Shown here: piece after piece, positions 25,375 through 33,022 of the stretch
How positions within the stretch are numbered: the stretch's first letter is position 1
Layout of the letters: each line of letters opens with the position of its first letter
Source of the DNA: Arthrobacter sp. 9AX
GTDB lineage: Bacteria > Actinomycetota > Actinomycetes > Actinomycetales > Micrococcaceae
Assembly (NCBI RefSeq): GCF_902506095.1
Contig: NZ_LR733293.1
Coordinates: 602,416-666,415 of the forward strand
Length of the DNA: 64,000 bases
Direction: 5' to 3'
Program-made: the position numbers and the translations under genes
Notes under the pieces: generated by a model
Seen by the model: only the letters and a program-made list of their open reading frames with translations
What the model was told of the DNA's origin: nothing
Databases searched by the model: none

Positions 25375-26196
25375 CTACAGCTGCGTGAAGGAGGCGACGG
25401 CGGGATCCGAGCCAAGGCGGGCCCCGGATTCCAGCGCCGTGATGGCTGCGAGCTCCTCGGCGGACAGCGTGAGGGTTGAGGCAGCGAAGTTTTCCCGGAT
25501 CCGGCCGGGATTCACGGACTTGGGGATCACGATGTTCCCGGCGGCCAGGTGCCAGGCGAGGACCACCTGGGCGGTGGTGGCGTTGTGGGCGTTGGCGACG
25601 GCGGTCACGGCGCTGCCGTTCAGGTCACCGCCCTGGCCCAGCGGGCTGTACGCTTCCACCGCGATGCCCAGGCTTCGGCACTTTTCCGCCAGTTCCGCCT
25701 GCTGGTAGCTGGGGTGCAGCTCGATCTGGTTCACGGCCGGAACAATGTCGGAGGATGCCAGCAGGTTGTCCAGGTGGTCGCCGAGGAAGTTGGAGACGCC
25801 GATGGCCCGGATCTCCTTGTTTTCGTAGAGCCGCTCCAGTTCCTTCCAGGCCTGCACATACATGCCCTGGGAAGGAACGGGCCAGTGGATGAGGTATAGG
25901 TCCACGTAGTCCAGGCCGAGTGTCTTGCGGCTGTCCTGGAATGCGGCCTGGGCGCGGTCCTGATCGCCGTTCCGGAGCTTGGTGGTAACAAAGATGTCCT
26001 CGCGTGGAAGCCCGGTGGCCGCGATGGCTGCCCCCACGCCTGCCTCGTTGCTGTAGGCGGCGGCGGTGTCGATGTGGCGGTATCCCGCTTCGAGGGCGTC
26101 CTCGACGGCCCGCTGGGTGTCCTCCGGCGGCACCTGGAAAACACCGAAACCAAGCTGGGGGATGGTAACGCCGTTGTTCAGTGTCAGCTCTGACAT
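25375..26196 (-). CDS. Aldo/keto reductase (2,5-diketo-D-gluconate reductase type)
   Basis: A 273-residue AKR, first gene of the operon. The tetrad is Asp43, Tyr48, Lys73 and His104 (IHWPVP), and the motifs GVSNFL and IPKSVNPGRIREN are present. The ribosome site AAGGAG is six bases before the ATG. A LacI-type palindrome lies about 50 bases upstream, and the MmyB-type regulator gene diverges from it. Confidence 0.88.
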   Translation of the reverse strand: MSELTLNNGVTIPQLGFGVFQVPPEDTQRAVEDALEAGYRHIDTAAAYSNEAGVGAAIAATGLPREDIFVTTKLRNGDQDRAQAAFQDSRKTLGLDYVDLYLIHWPVPSQGMYVQAWKELERLYENKEIRAIGVSNFLGDHLDNLLASSDIVPAVNQIELHPSYQQAELAEKCRSLGIAVEAYSPLGQGGDLNGSAVTAVANAHNATTAQVVLAWHLAAGNIVIPKSVNPGRIRENFAASTLTLSAEELAAITALESGARLGSDPAVASFTQL

Positions 26197-26246
26197 GGGT
26201 GGCTCCTTGAAAGGTACTGGGTTGGGTGCCGTGGAATCGACCGTGA

Positions 26247-26258
26247 GAAAGCGGTTTC
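26247..26258. promoter_or_regulatory. LacI-like palindrome between the AKR operon and the MmyB-type regulator
   Basis: GAAAGCGGTTTC is symmetric except at the two bases that flank the central CG. It lies 51 bases upstream of the AKR start. It is weaker evidence than the sites at 16356 and 58074. Confidence 0.4.
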
Positions 26259-26391
26259 CACTGCCTCGTTATCGAGCCTATGCAGTTTTGCCCGCGATGT
26301 CAGTAACCAAGGCTGATCTTGTTTTTCCTAGGACTGCCAGTCCTACCCTCGTTGTAGAACGGGGTGGCCGGCGCGGGTCACAATGGTCTGC

Positions 26392-27303
26392 ATGGGTCAA
26401 AGCGCCGAGTTCGGAAAATTCCTCAAAGCCATGCGGTCCCGGCTGAGCCCGGAGGACATCGGGGCCGTGCCCGCGTCCGGTGCCCGCAGGGTGCCAGGCC
26501 TTCGGCGCGAGGAGGTTGCCCGGCTGGCGGGAGTCAGCACCGACTACTACGTCCGATTGGAACAGGGCCGCAACATCCACCCCTCACGCACCGTGCTGGA
26601 CTCCGTGTCCCGGGCACTCCGGCTAAGCACCAGCGAGCACGCGCACATGATGGACCTGCTGGAGAACTGTGCAGCCTCGCCACGGTCCGCCGGGCAACCG
26701 GCGCAGGGAGTCCGCCCCGCGCTGCGCCATCTCCTGGAAGCCGTGGGCGACGTGCCGGCCCTGGTGCTGGGCCGCCGCAGTGACGTGCTGGCCGGCAACC
26801 CGCTGGCGTTCCAGCTGTTCACCGACTTCCCCGCGCTGCCGCCGGCGGAGAGGAACCTGACCCGCTGGCTCATCCTCGACCCCGCCGCCCGGGAGCTGTT
26901 CCGCGACTGGAAGACGGTGGCCGCCGAAGCTGCCGGAGCGCTCCGCCTCGATGTGGGCCGGCACCCGAACGACCCGCAGGCCAACCACCTGGTGGGCGAG
27001 TTGGCAGTCAACAGCGAGTGCTTCCGGCAGTGGTGGGCGGGGCACCGCGTCGCAAGCCGGTCCGCGGGGACCGTCCGCCTGCACCATCCCGCCGTGGGCG
27101 ATCTCGAACTGAACTTTGAAACCCTTGTCCTCCCGGACGACCCCGACCAGATGCTCAGGGCCTATTCCGCGCGGCCCGGCTCGCCGTCGTCGGACGCCCT
27201 CGCCCTTCTGGGCAGCCTCGGCGCAGAGGCGGGGGAACAGCAGCGGCCCGCCCCGGTTGTGGACGCCGCAGACACCCCGGCCGCCGCAGGGGACAGGGAG
27301 TAG
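26392..27303 (+). CDS. XRE-family regulator with MmyB-like ligand domain
   Basis: A 303-residue regulator. Residues about 10-75 form the helix-turn-helix with RRVPGLRREEVARLAGVSTDYYVRLEQGR, the hallmark of this actinobacterial group. The rest is the PAS-like MmyB domain (RSDVLAGNPLAFQLF; NLTRWLILDPAARELF; HHPAVGDLEL), which binds fatty-acid-like ligands in the MmyB structure. Such genes often regulate a divergent oxidoreductase, which fits the AKR operon next door. The second of two ATGs is preferred because CACAAT lies seven bases before it. Confidence 0.88.
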   Translation: MGQSAEFGKFLKAMRSRLSPEDIGAVPASGARRVPGLRREEVARLAGVSTDYYVRLEQGRNIHPSRTVLDSVSRALRLSTSEHAHMMDLLENCAASPRSAGQPAQGVRPALRHLLEAVGDVPALVLGRRSDVLAGNPLAFQLFTDFPALPPAERNLTRWLILDPAARELFRDWKTVAAEAAGALRLDVGRHPNDPQANHLVGELAVNSECFRQWWAGHRVASRSAGTVRLHHPAVGDLELNFETLVLPDDPDQMLRAYSARPGSPSSDALALLGSLGAEAGEQQRPAPVVDAADTPAAAGDRE

Positions 27304-27430
27304 CCGCGGCGGGTGGCGCTGTACATTTGGCCAGCCACACGGACTGATTCTGGCCACGAGCCCATTGGGAAGCCGCTGTAGCCTTCCTAGGCTGGAAGCA
27401 CGAACTGCTTACCCAAGGATGGTCTCAAGG

Positions 27431-27646
27431 ATGAAACGCATCGCACTGCTCAAGGAACGCCAGGCGTCGGCTGCCGGCGCTCCCTCCACCGCCACCGGCT
27501 CGCATTGCCCGGTGTCCGGGCTCTGGAGCCCCGATCTTGATCCGCACACGGTGCTGTCCTTCTTCGAAGGCCACGTGTTTCCCGCGTTCGACGGCGTCCC
27601 GACCGTATGGCGGCGGCGCTCGGCAGGTGCCGTCTCGGCGAACTGA
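27431..27646 (+). CDS. Small protein with a CPVSGLW motif
   Basis: A 71-residue protein, MKRIALLKERQ..., with HCPVSGLWSPD followed by an FFEGHVFPAFDG region and a closing VWRR. The pattern resembles small proteins with CPxxGxW and a later PxxDG...W found near other bacterial genes, but no function is known to me. A CAAGG ribosome site precedes the ATG, TAGGCT (27388-27393) may be the -10, and a strong terminator follows. These support a real, independently transcribed gene. Confidence 0.5.
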   Translation: MKRIALLKERQASAAGAPSTATGSHCPVSGLWSPDLDPHTVLSFFEGHVFPAFDGVPTVWRRRSAGAVSAN

Positions 27647-27656
27647 TTAACCCAAA

Positions 27657-27713
27657 ACTGGCCCGCAGTTAACGTCCCTGTATGGGGTTTCGCGACGCTG
27701 ACTGCGGGCCAGT
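27657..27713. terminator. Bidirectional terminator between the small CPVSGLW gene and the dodecin gene
   Basis: Perfect 13-base arms (ACTGGCCCGCAGT and its complement) enclose a 31-base loop, with AACCC/GGGTT outside. It lies between two converging genes. The large loop is unusual. Confidence 0.7.
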
Positions 27714-27723
27714 CCGGGTTGGA

Positions 27724-27936
27724 CTAGTGCTCTTCGAGCCGGAAGCCGAGCTTGATGGTCACCTGCCAGTCGGCGATCTTGCCCTCTTCCAGGTGCCCCC
27801 GGATTTCCTTCACTTCGAACCAGTCCAGGTTGCGCAGTGTCTGGGATGCTTTGGCGATACCGTTGCGGACGGCGTCGTCCACTCCCTGATCCGACGTGCC
27901 GACAATTTCAGAAATGCTGTACGTGTGGTTGGACAA
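27724..27936 (-). CDS. Dodecin (flavin-binding storage protein)
   Basis: A 70-residue dodecin. The typical pattern is complete: YSISEIVGTS, the helix DDAVRNGIAKASQTLRNLDWFEV, then strands with GKIADWQVTIKLGFRLE. Dodecins form 12-mers that bind flavin or CoA and buffer free riboflavin; the Trp of the DWF motif stacks on flavin in the family. The start codon is TTG, supported by GAGGAG five bases upstream. Confidence 0.93.
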   Translation of the reverse strand: MSNHTYSISEIVGTSDQGVDDAVRNGIAKASQTLRNLDWFEVKEIRGHLEEGKIADWQVTIKLGFRLEEH

Positions 27937-28120
27937 CTTCGCTCCTCGTGATTGCCTTGGGTCTCCCGGTTGCGGGCCGTTCTTGAAGACTAATAGCAGT
28001 TCAAGAACGTTGACCAGCCTCTATCCCGATGTTCCGTTGAGAAACCGTCACCAGGCCGGCGTTGCGCTGGTGGTCCGCGGAACCACCGGCCGCCCGCACC
28101 CCTAAGCCCGGGGGAGCGGG

Positions 28121-28825
28121 CTACTTGGACTCGAGCACCAGGTTCTTGAGGTCGTCCAGGGTCTGCTGCATGTGCGCGTCCATCGCTTCACGTGAGCGTC
28201 CAGCGTCCCGCGATTCCAGCGCTTCGGCGATGTTCTGGTGGTGCCCGATGGCGTGTTCCTGGATCTGGCGCACGGCCGAGGTTTCGGTCCGCCGTTTTTC
28301 CAGCACCCGATGGAGCGGCTCAAACAGTACGGCCACAAAAACGTTCTCGGAGGCATGCAGGATCAGATCGTGAAAGGCGAGGTCCGCTTCCACGAACGCG
28401 GCAACATCGTTCACCTCATGGGCGGCGCGCATGGCGGCCACATAGCCAAACAGCACCCCGACATCGGCGTCGCTGATCCGTCCCGCCGCGAGTTCGCACG
28501 CGCCCGTCTCGAGCATCCGGCGCAGTTCGATGAGCTGGATGGAGGCTTCGGCCTCGTTCTTGCCCTCGGAGGCGGCGCGAAGCACGGCTTCCAGTGATGC
28601 CCACCGGTTGAGCGGGTTCACGAACGTACCGCGGCCCCGTTCCACGCTGAGGATGTGCTGCGCCTCCAGGGTCTTCATGGCTTCGCGGACGGTCATCCGG
28701 CTGACTTCGTGCCGGGCGCTGAGTTCATGTTCTCCGGGAACCAATGAACCGGGCGGAAACTCGCCGCCGATAATGCGGTCCAGCAGCTCGTCGGCGACCT
28801 CGCCAACCAGCGATTTCCTTGCCAT
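28121..28825 (-). CDS. GntR/FadR-family regulator of the acid-sugar operon
   Basis: A 234-residue repressor with a GntR winged helix (about residues 1-70: LSARHEVSRMTVREAMKTL) and an all-helical FCD ligand domain with conserved His residues that usually bind a metal and an organic acid. It diverges from the acid-sugar operon. An earlier ATG at 28864 is not preferred because a predicted operator overlaps it. Two related palindromes (28851-28867 and 28913-28929) fill the shared promoter region, so it should repress both its own gene and the operon, with a four-carbon acid or its keto form as inducer. Confidence 0.87.
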   Translation of the reverse strand: MARKSLVGEVADELLDRIIGGEFPPGSLVPGEHELSARHEVSRMTVREAMKTLEAQHILSVERGRGTFVNPLNRWASLEAVLRAASEGKNEAEASIQLIELRRMLETGACELAAGRISDADVGVLFGYVAAMRAAHEVNDVAAFVEADLAFHDLILHASENVFVAVLFEPLHRVLEKRRTETSAVRQIQEHAIGHHQNIAEALESRDAGRSREAMDAHMQQTLDDLKNLVLESK

Positions 28826-28850
28826 GCTGCCCCCGTTGCGTGCCCTCGTG

Positions 28851-28867
28851 GATATGTCAGACAAGTC
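28851..28867. promoter_or_regulatory. Second, weaker GntR/FadR operator
   Basis: Centred on ATGTCAGACA, this site matches 11 of 16 arm bases of the perfect palindrome at 28913. It lies 26 bases before the regulator start and suggests autoregulation. Confidence 0.55.
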
Positions 28868-28912
28868 TACTTGCGCGTCTTTATGTCCTGTGCCACACTA
28901 GCATTCAAATGC

Positions 28913-28929
28913 AAGATGTCAGACATCTT
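28913..28929. promoter_or_regulatory. Perfect 17-bp GntR/FadR operator (AAGATGTC-A-GACATCTT)
   Basis: Exact 8-base arms around a central A, the form expected for a FadR-type dimer. It lies 57 bases upstream of the chosen kinase start, between the regulator and the operon. Confidence 0.82.
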
Positions 28930-28986
28930 ACAGTTCGACAAAATCCAGGATCCGCGATGCCGGATACATACACAACGGAGTGCACT

Positions 28987-30471
28987 GTGACGCTTGAAGC
29001 AGACGTTCTGGCCGCCTACCCGGCCGAGGTCGCGATTCCCGCCGAACTGGTGGCCGGCACGCTGGCCGCTTCCAATGCGGAGACCCCCCGCGTCCTTGTA
29101 GTGCTCGACGACGACCCCACCGGAACGCAGTCCGTGGCAGATTTGCCCGTGCTCACCCGCTGGGACGTTGAGGACTTCATCTGGGCCTTCGGCCAGTCCA
29201 AGCCGGCCGTCTACGTCCTCACCAACACCCGCAGCCTGGACCCCGCCGAAGCTGCCGCCCGCAACGAAGAAGTGGTCCGCAACGCCCTCGCCGCTGCCGG
29301 ATCCCCTGAAAAGCTCCGCCTCGGCTTCGTCAGCCGCAGCGATTCCACCCTGCGCGGCCACTACCCGCTGGAGCCGGACGTCATCGCCGCCACCGTGGCG
29401 GACGTCAGTGGAGAAAAGACCGACGGCGTGGTCCTGGTCCCGGCCTTCCCGGACGCCGGGCGGGTCACCATCGGCGGCCTCCACTACATGCGCGGAACCG
29501 GCGACACGGCAGGGACACTCACCCCTGTGTCCGAGACCGAGTTTGCGAAGGATGCCACCTTCGGCTTTGCCACCTCCGTGATGGCGGACTATGTGGAGGA
29601 GAAGTCGCAGGGCCGGTTCGCGGCCGATTCAGTGATCGTGCTGGACCTGAACATCATCCGCGCCGGAGCGGCCGCCCAGGACCCTGCCATCTCCGCCAAA
29701 GCCATCGCGGACGCCATCGAATCCGCCACCGACTCCACGCCCATCGTGGCGGACATCGTCACGGAGAACGACTTCCGCGCCCTTGCCCTTGGCCTGGAGG
29801 AAGCCGAACGCCGCGGCAAGAAGCTCCTCTACCGCGTGGGTCCGCCGTTTGTCCGCGGCCGCATCGGCCAGGAAATCCGCACCCCGCTGACCGCCGGGGA
29901 GGCCTTCGAGGGCAACGCCCCGTCGGAAGCCGGCGGCCTCATCGTCGTCGGATCCCATGTTGGCGTCACCACCCGCCAGCTCCAGGCACTGACCGAACAG
30001 CACAGTGCCGCCCGCATCATCGAGATCGACGTCGAGAAGCTCCTCGGTGCCGAAGCCGAAGCCAAGGGGCACCTGGACCAGACGGTGGACGCCGTCGTCG
30101 AGGCCCTCCGCGGCGGCGACGTCATCGTCCACACCAGCCGCCTGCTCATCAAAACTGACGACCCCGCCGAAAGCCTGCGGATCGCACGCACGGTGTCCGC
30201 CGCCGTCGTCGCGGTAGTGAACCGTACGTTGAAGACCTTCCCGCCGCGTTTCGTCATCGCCAAGGGCGGCATCACCTCCTCCGACGTGGCCGCGCACGGT
30301 TTGGAAATCCGCCACGCGATCGTCCGCGGGCCCATGCTGCCCGGCATCGTCTCGCTCTGGGAGCCGGTGGACGGTCCCGCAAAGGGCATCCCGTACATCG
30401 TCTTCGCCGGCAACGTGGGGGACGACCAGTCCCTCGCCGACGTCACCCGCAAGCTCAGCAACACTTTCTAG
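28987..30471 (+). CDS. DUF1537-family four-carbon acid-sugar kinase (OtnK/DtnK-like)
   Basis: A 494-residue kinase of the DUF1537 family. The N-terminal substrate domain begins with LVVLDDDPTGTQSVADLPVLTRW (signature DDDPTGTQ at 41-48). The C-terminal nucleotide domain has VVGSHVGVTTRQL and FVIAKGGITSSDVAAHGL. Known members phosphorylate 3-oxo-tetronate (OtnK) or D-threonate (DtnK). GTG at 28987 follows GGAG by six bases; an ATG at 28957 would add ten residues and is also possible. It is the first gene of an operon with an LtnD-like dehydrogenase, a GntP permease and a class II aldolase, so it most likely makes a phosphorylated keto-acid for aldol cleavage. The exact substrate is not known. 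Confidence 0.85.
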   Translation: MTLEADVLAAYPAEVAIPAELVAGTLAASNAETPRVLVVLDDDPTGTQSVADLPVLTRWDVEDFIWAFGQSKPAVYVLTNTRSLDPAEAAARNEEVVRNALAAAGSPEKLRLGFVSRSDSTLRGHYPLEPDVIAATVADVSGEKTDGVVLVPAFPDAGRVTIGGLHYMRGTGDTAGTLTPVSETEFAKDATFGFATSVMADYVEEKSQGRFAADSVIVLDLNIIRAGAAAQDPAISAKAIADAIESATDSTPIVADIVTENDFRALALGLEEAERRGKKLLYRVGPPFVRGRIGQEIRTPLTAGEAFEGNAPSEAGGLIVVGSHVGVTTRQLQALTEQHSAARIIEIDVEKLLGAEAEAKGHLDQTVDAVVEALRGGDVIVHTSRLLIKTDDPAESLRIARTVSAAVVAVVNRTLKTFPPRFVIAKGGITSSDVAAHGLEIRHAIVRGPMLPGIVSLWEPVDGPAKGIPYIVFAGNVGDDQSLADVTRKLSNTF

Positions 30472-30502
30472 TCCCCACCGCACAAATTCAATGGAGAACA
30501 CC

Positions 30503-31402
30503 ATGACCAGCAACTACACCGTCACCGTCCTGGGCCTCGGCGCCATGGGCCTTCCCATGGCCACCCGCATGGCCTCCCAGCTGACCGTCCACGGCTTCGA
30601 TATCGCCGAGCCCCGCCTCAAGCTCGCCCAGGAAGCCGGCATCGCCACCTTCAGCACCGCCCGCGAAGCTGCCAAGGGCGCCGACGCCGTGCTCCTGGCC
30701 GTCCGCAACGGAGAACAGCTCAACGACGTCCTCTTCGGCGAGACCGGGGTGGCCTCCGTACTGGAGCCGGGCGCCGTCGTGATCCTTGGCAGCACGGTGG
30801 GCACCGAAGCCATCCCCGCCACCGTGGCCAAGCTGGCCGAATACGGCGTCGAACTCGTTGACGCCCCGCTGTCCGGCGGCCCCAAGCGCGCCGGCGAAGG
30901 CGACCTGCTGATCGTCGTCGGCGCTTCCCCCGAAGCCCGCGAAAAGGCAGCACCCGCGCTGGAACTGCTCGCCTCCACCCTCACCGTGGTGGGCGACAAG
31001 CCCGGCGACGGCCAGGCCCTCAAGACCGTCAACCAGCTCCTCTGCGGCGTGCACATTGCCGCCGCCGCCGAGGCCATGGCCCTCGCCGACGCGCTGGGAC
31101 TTGACCAGGCCAAGACCTTGGCCGCCCTCGAAGCCGGCGCCGCCGGTTCGTTTATGCTGTCCAACCGCGGACCCCGCATCCTCGAGGCGTACAACGAGGA
31201 AGGCGCCGAGGTCCTGTCCCGCCTCGACATCTTCGTCAAGGACATGGGCATCGTGGGCAAGGCCACCCGCGCCGCCGGCCTGGCAGCCCCCGTTGCCGCC
31301 GCCGCCGAGCAGCTCTACCTGCTGGGCCAGGCCCAGGGCCTCGCCGCCGCCGATGACTCCGCCGTCATCAAGGTGGTCGCCCCCACCAAGCGCACCAACT
31401 AA
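30503..31402 (+). CDS. 3-hydroxyisobutyrate-dehydrogenase-family oxidoreductase (L-threonate dehydrogenase/LtnD-like)
   Basis: A 299-residue beta-hydroxyacid dehydrogenase. The NAD(P) motif GLGAMG is at 11-16, the substrate motif DAPLSGGPKRAGEGDL at 120-135, and the catalytic Lys174 with Asn178 in GDGQALKTVNQLL. The ATG at 30503 is preferred to one four codons upstream because the GGAG inside the longer version is correctly spaced for it. In E. coli the neighbour of OtnK, LtnD, oxidises L-threonate or D-erythronate to 2-oxo-tetronate. A similar first oxidation is likely here. Confidence 0.85.
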   Translation: MTSNYTVTVLGLGAMGLPMATRMASQLTVHGFDIAEPRLKLAQEAGIATFSTAREAAKGADAVLLAVRNGEQLNDVLFGETGVASVLEPGAVVILGSTVGTEAIPATVAKLAEYGVELVDAPLSGGPKRAGEGDLLIVVGASPEAREKAAPALELLASTLTVVGDKPGDGQALKTVNQLLCGVHIAAAAEAMALADALGLDQAKTLAALEAGAAGSFMLSNRGPRILEAYNEEGAEVLSRLDIFVKDMGIVGKATRAAGLAAPVAAAAEQLYLLGQAQGLAAADDSAVIKVVAPTKRTN

Positions 31403-31419
31403 CCCCAAAGCAAGGACGA

Positions 31420-31443
31420 CGACGGCGGGCCCCTCCGCCGTCG
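31420..31443 (+). terminator. Hairpin between the dehydrogenase and permease genes
   Basis: CGACGGCGG pairs with CCGCCGTCG across a 6-base loop, with no clear T-run. It may attenuate transcription or protect the upstream mRNA, as the genes on both sides seem to share one operon. Confidence 0.45.
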
Positions 31444-31555
31444 CCATGCCTTCCGGCAGTCCCCCATGCAGTTCCCAGCGTTCCCCCCTTTAGAAATAAC
31501 CAGCGCCTGATAGCCCGTCTTCTGGAAGACTGGCTCGTCAAAGGAGACACCCGTC

Positions 31556-33022
31556 ATGAACCACCTTCTGAGCCCGCTCATAGTGCGGGCGGCTGACGCC
31601 CCAGCCATCAAACCCGCAGTGGAGCTCGGCACCCCGCTGCTGCTCACCATCGCAGCCCTCGGCATCGCCGTCCTGCTGGTGATGATCATCCGCTTCAAGA
31701 TCCAGGCCTTCGTTGCCCTGCTCACCGTCAGCATCATGGTTGCTGTCGCCGCCCAGATCCCGCTCAAGGACGTCTTCACCGTTGTGGCCAACGGTGTTGG
31801 CAGCACCATGGGCAAAGTGGCGCTGCTGATCGCCCTCGGCGCCGTCCTGGGCCGCATGATTGAGGTATCCGGCGGCGTGCAGTCGCTCGCCTCCCACTTC
31901 ACCGAAAAGCTCGGTGCCAAGCGCGTGGCAGTGGCCCTCACTGCCGTCGGCTTCCTGGTGGCCATCCCCGTGTTCTTCGAGGTGGGCGTCATCGTCCTGG
32001 TGCCGATCGTGTACGCCTTTGCCAAGATTGCCAAGGTCCACCCGGTCAAGTTCGGCCTGCCCATGGCCGGCATCATGCTCGCGATCCACGTGGCGGTTCC
32101 GCCGCACCCGGGCATCGTGGCAGGCGCAGGCGTCTTCGGCGCCGACATTGGACTCATCACCCTGATCTCCCTGGTCATCTGCGTTCCGCTGGGCTTCCTG
32201 TCCTACTGGGTGGCCAGCATCATGAACCGCAAGGACTACGAGCTGCTGCCGTCCGTCAAGGCGCAGGTTGAGGAATTCGGGTCCGACTCCCTGGTCAAGG
32301 TGGGCCACGACGGCCCCGGTGCCGCCACTATCGCACCTCCCCGTCCGGGCCTGATCATCTTCCTCATCGCGGCCCCGATCGTGCAGATCCTGATCGGAAC
32401 CCTGGGCACGCTCACCATCCCCAAGGACAACTCCTGGTACGGCCTGGCCGCGTTCGTTGGCAACCCGTTCTTCGCCCTGCTGGTGGCCGTCGCGCTGTCC
32501 TTCTTCCTGCTGGCGGTTCGCCGTAACTGGTCGCTGAAGGAAACGGGTGAAATCTTCGAAGGCGCGCTGCCTCCCATCGCCTCCATCCTGATGGTGGTTG
32601 CCGCCGGCGGCGTGTTCGGCGAAGTCCTGCGCACCTCCGGCATCGGCGCCGCACTGTCCCAGACCCTGGACCACCTGGGCCTGCCCGTGATCGCCCTCGG
32701 CTTCGTGATCTCCCTGGCGCTCCGCGCAGCACAGGGTTCGGCCACCGTCGCCATCGTGACCACCACCGGCCTGCTCACCTCCGCCGTGATGGAAGGCGGC
32801 TACACCCCTGCCCAGATCGCCGTCATCGTGATCGCCATCGGCTTCGGCGCGCTGGGCCTGTCCCACGTCACCGACGCAGGGTTCTGGACCGTGGTGCGCT
32901 ACTACGGCCTCACCGTATCCGACGGCCTGAAAACCTGGACCGTCCTCACCACCATCCTGGGCCTGGCCGGCTTCGCCCTGACGTTCGTCGCCTGGATCCT
33001 GGTGGGAGGCCTCGGCGTCTGA
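31556..33022 (+). CDS. GntP-family gluconate/acid-sugar permease
   Basis: A 488-residue membrane protein with about 12-14 helices. Family motifs include GALGSTMGKVALLIALGAVLGRMIEVSGG-type sequence, FFEVGVIVLVPIVY, PPHPGIVAGAGVFGADIG and a closing GFGALGLSHVTDAGFWTV. GntP proteins carry gluconate and other sugar acids with protons. AAAGGAG precedes the ATG. Its stop overlaps the aldolase start (TGATG), so the two are coupled. It probably imports the sugar acid that the operon degrades. Confidence 0.9.
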   Translation: MNHLLSPLIVRAADAPAIKPAVELGTPLLLTIAALGIAVLLVMIIRFKIQAFVALLTVSIMVAVAAQIPLKDVFTVVANGVGSTMGKVALLIALGAVLGRMIEVSGGVQSLASHFTEKLGAKRVAVALTAVGFLVAIPVFFEVGVIVLVPIVYAFAKIAKVHPVKFGLPMAGIMLAIHVAVPPHPGIVAGAGVFGADIGLITLISLVICVPLGFLSYWVASIMNRKDYELLPSVKAQVEEFGSDSLVKVGHDGPGAATIAPPRPGLIIFLIAAPIVQILIGTLGTLTIPKDNSWYGLAAFVGNPFFALLVAVALSFFLLAVRRNWSLKETGEIFEGALPPIASILMVVAAGGVFGEVLRTSGIGAALSQTLDHLGLPVIALGFVISLALRAAQGSATVAIVTTTGLLTSAVMEGGYTPAQIAVIVIAIGFGALGLSHVTDAGFWTVVRYYGLTVSDGLKTWTVLTTILGLAGFALTFVAWILVGGLGV

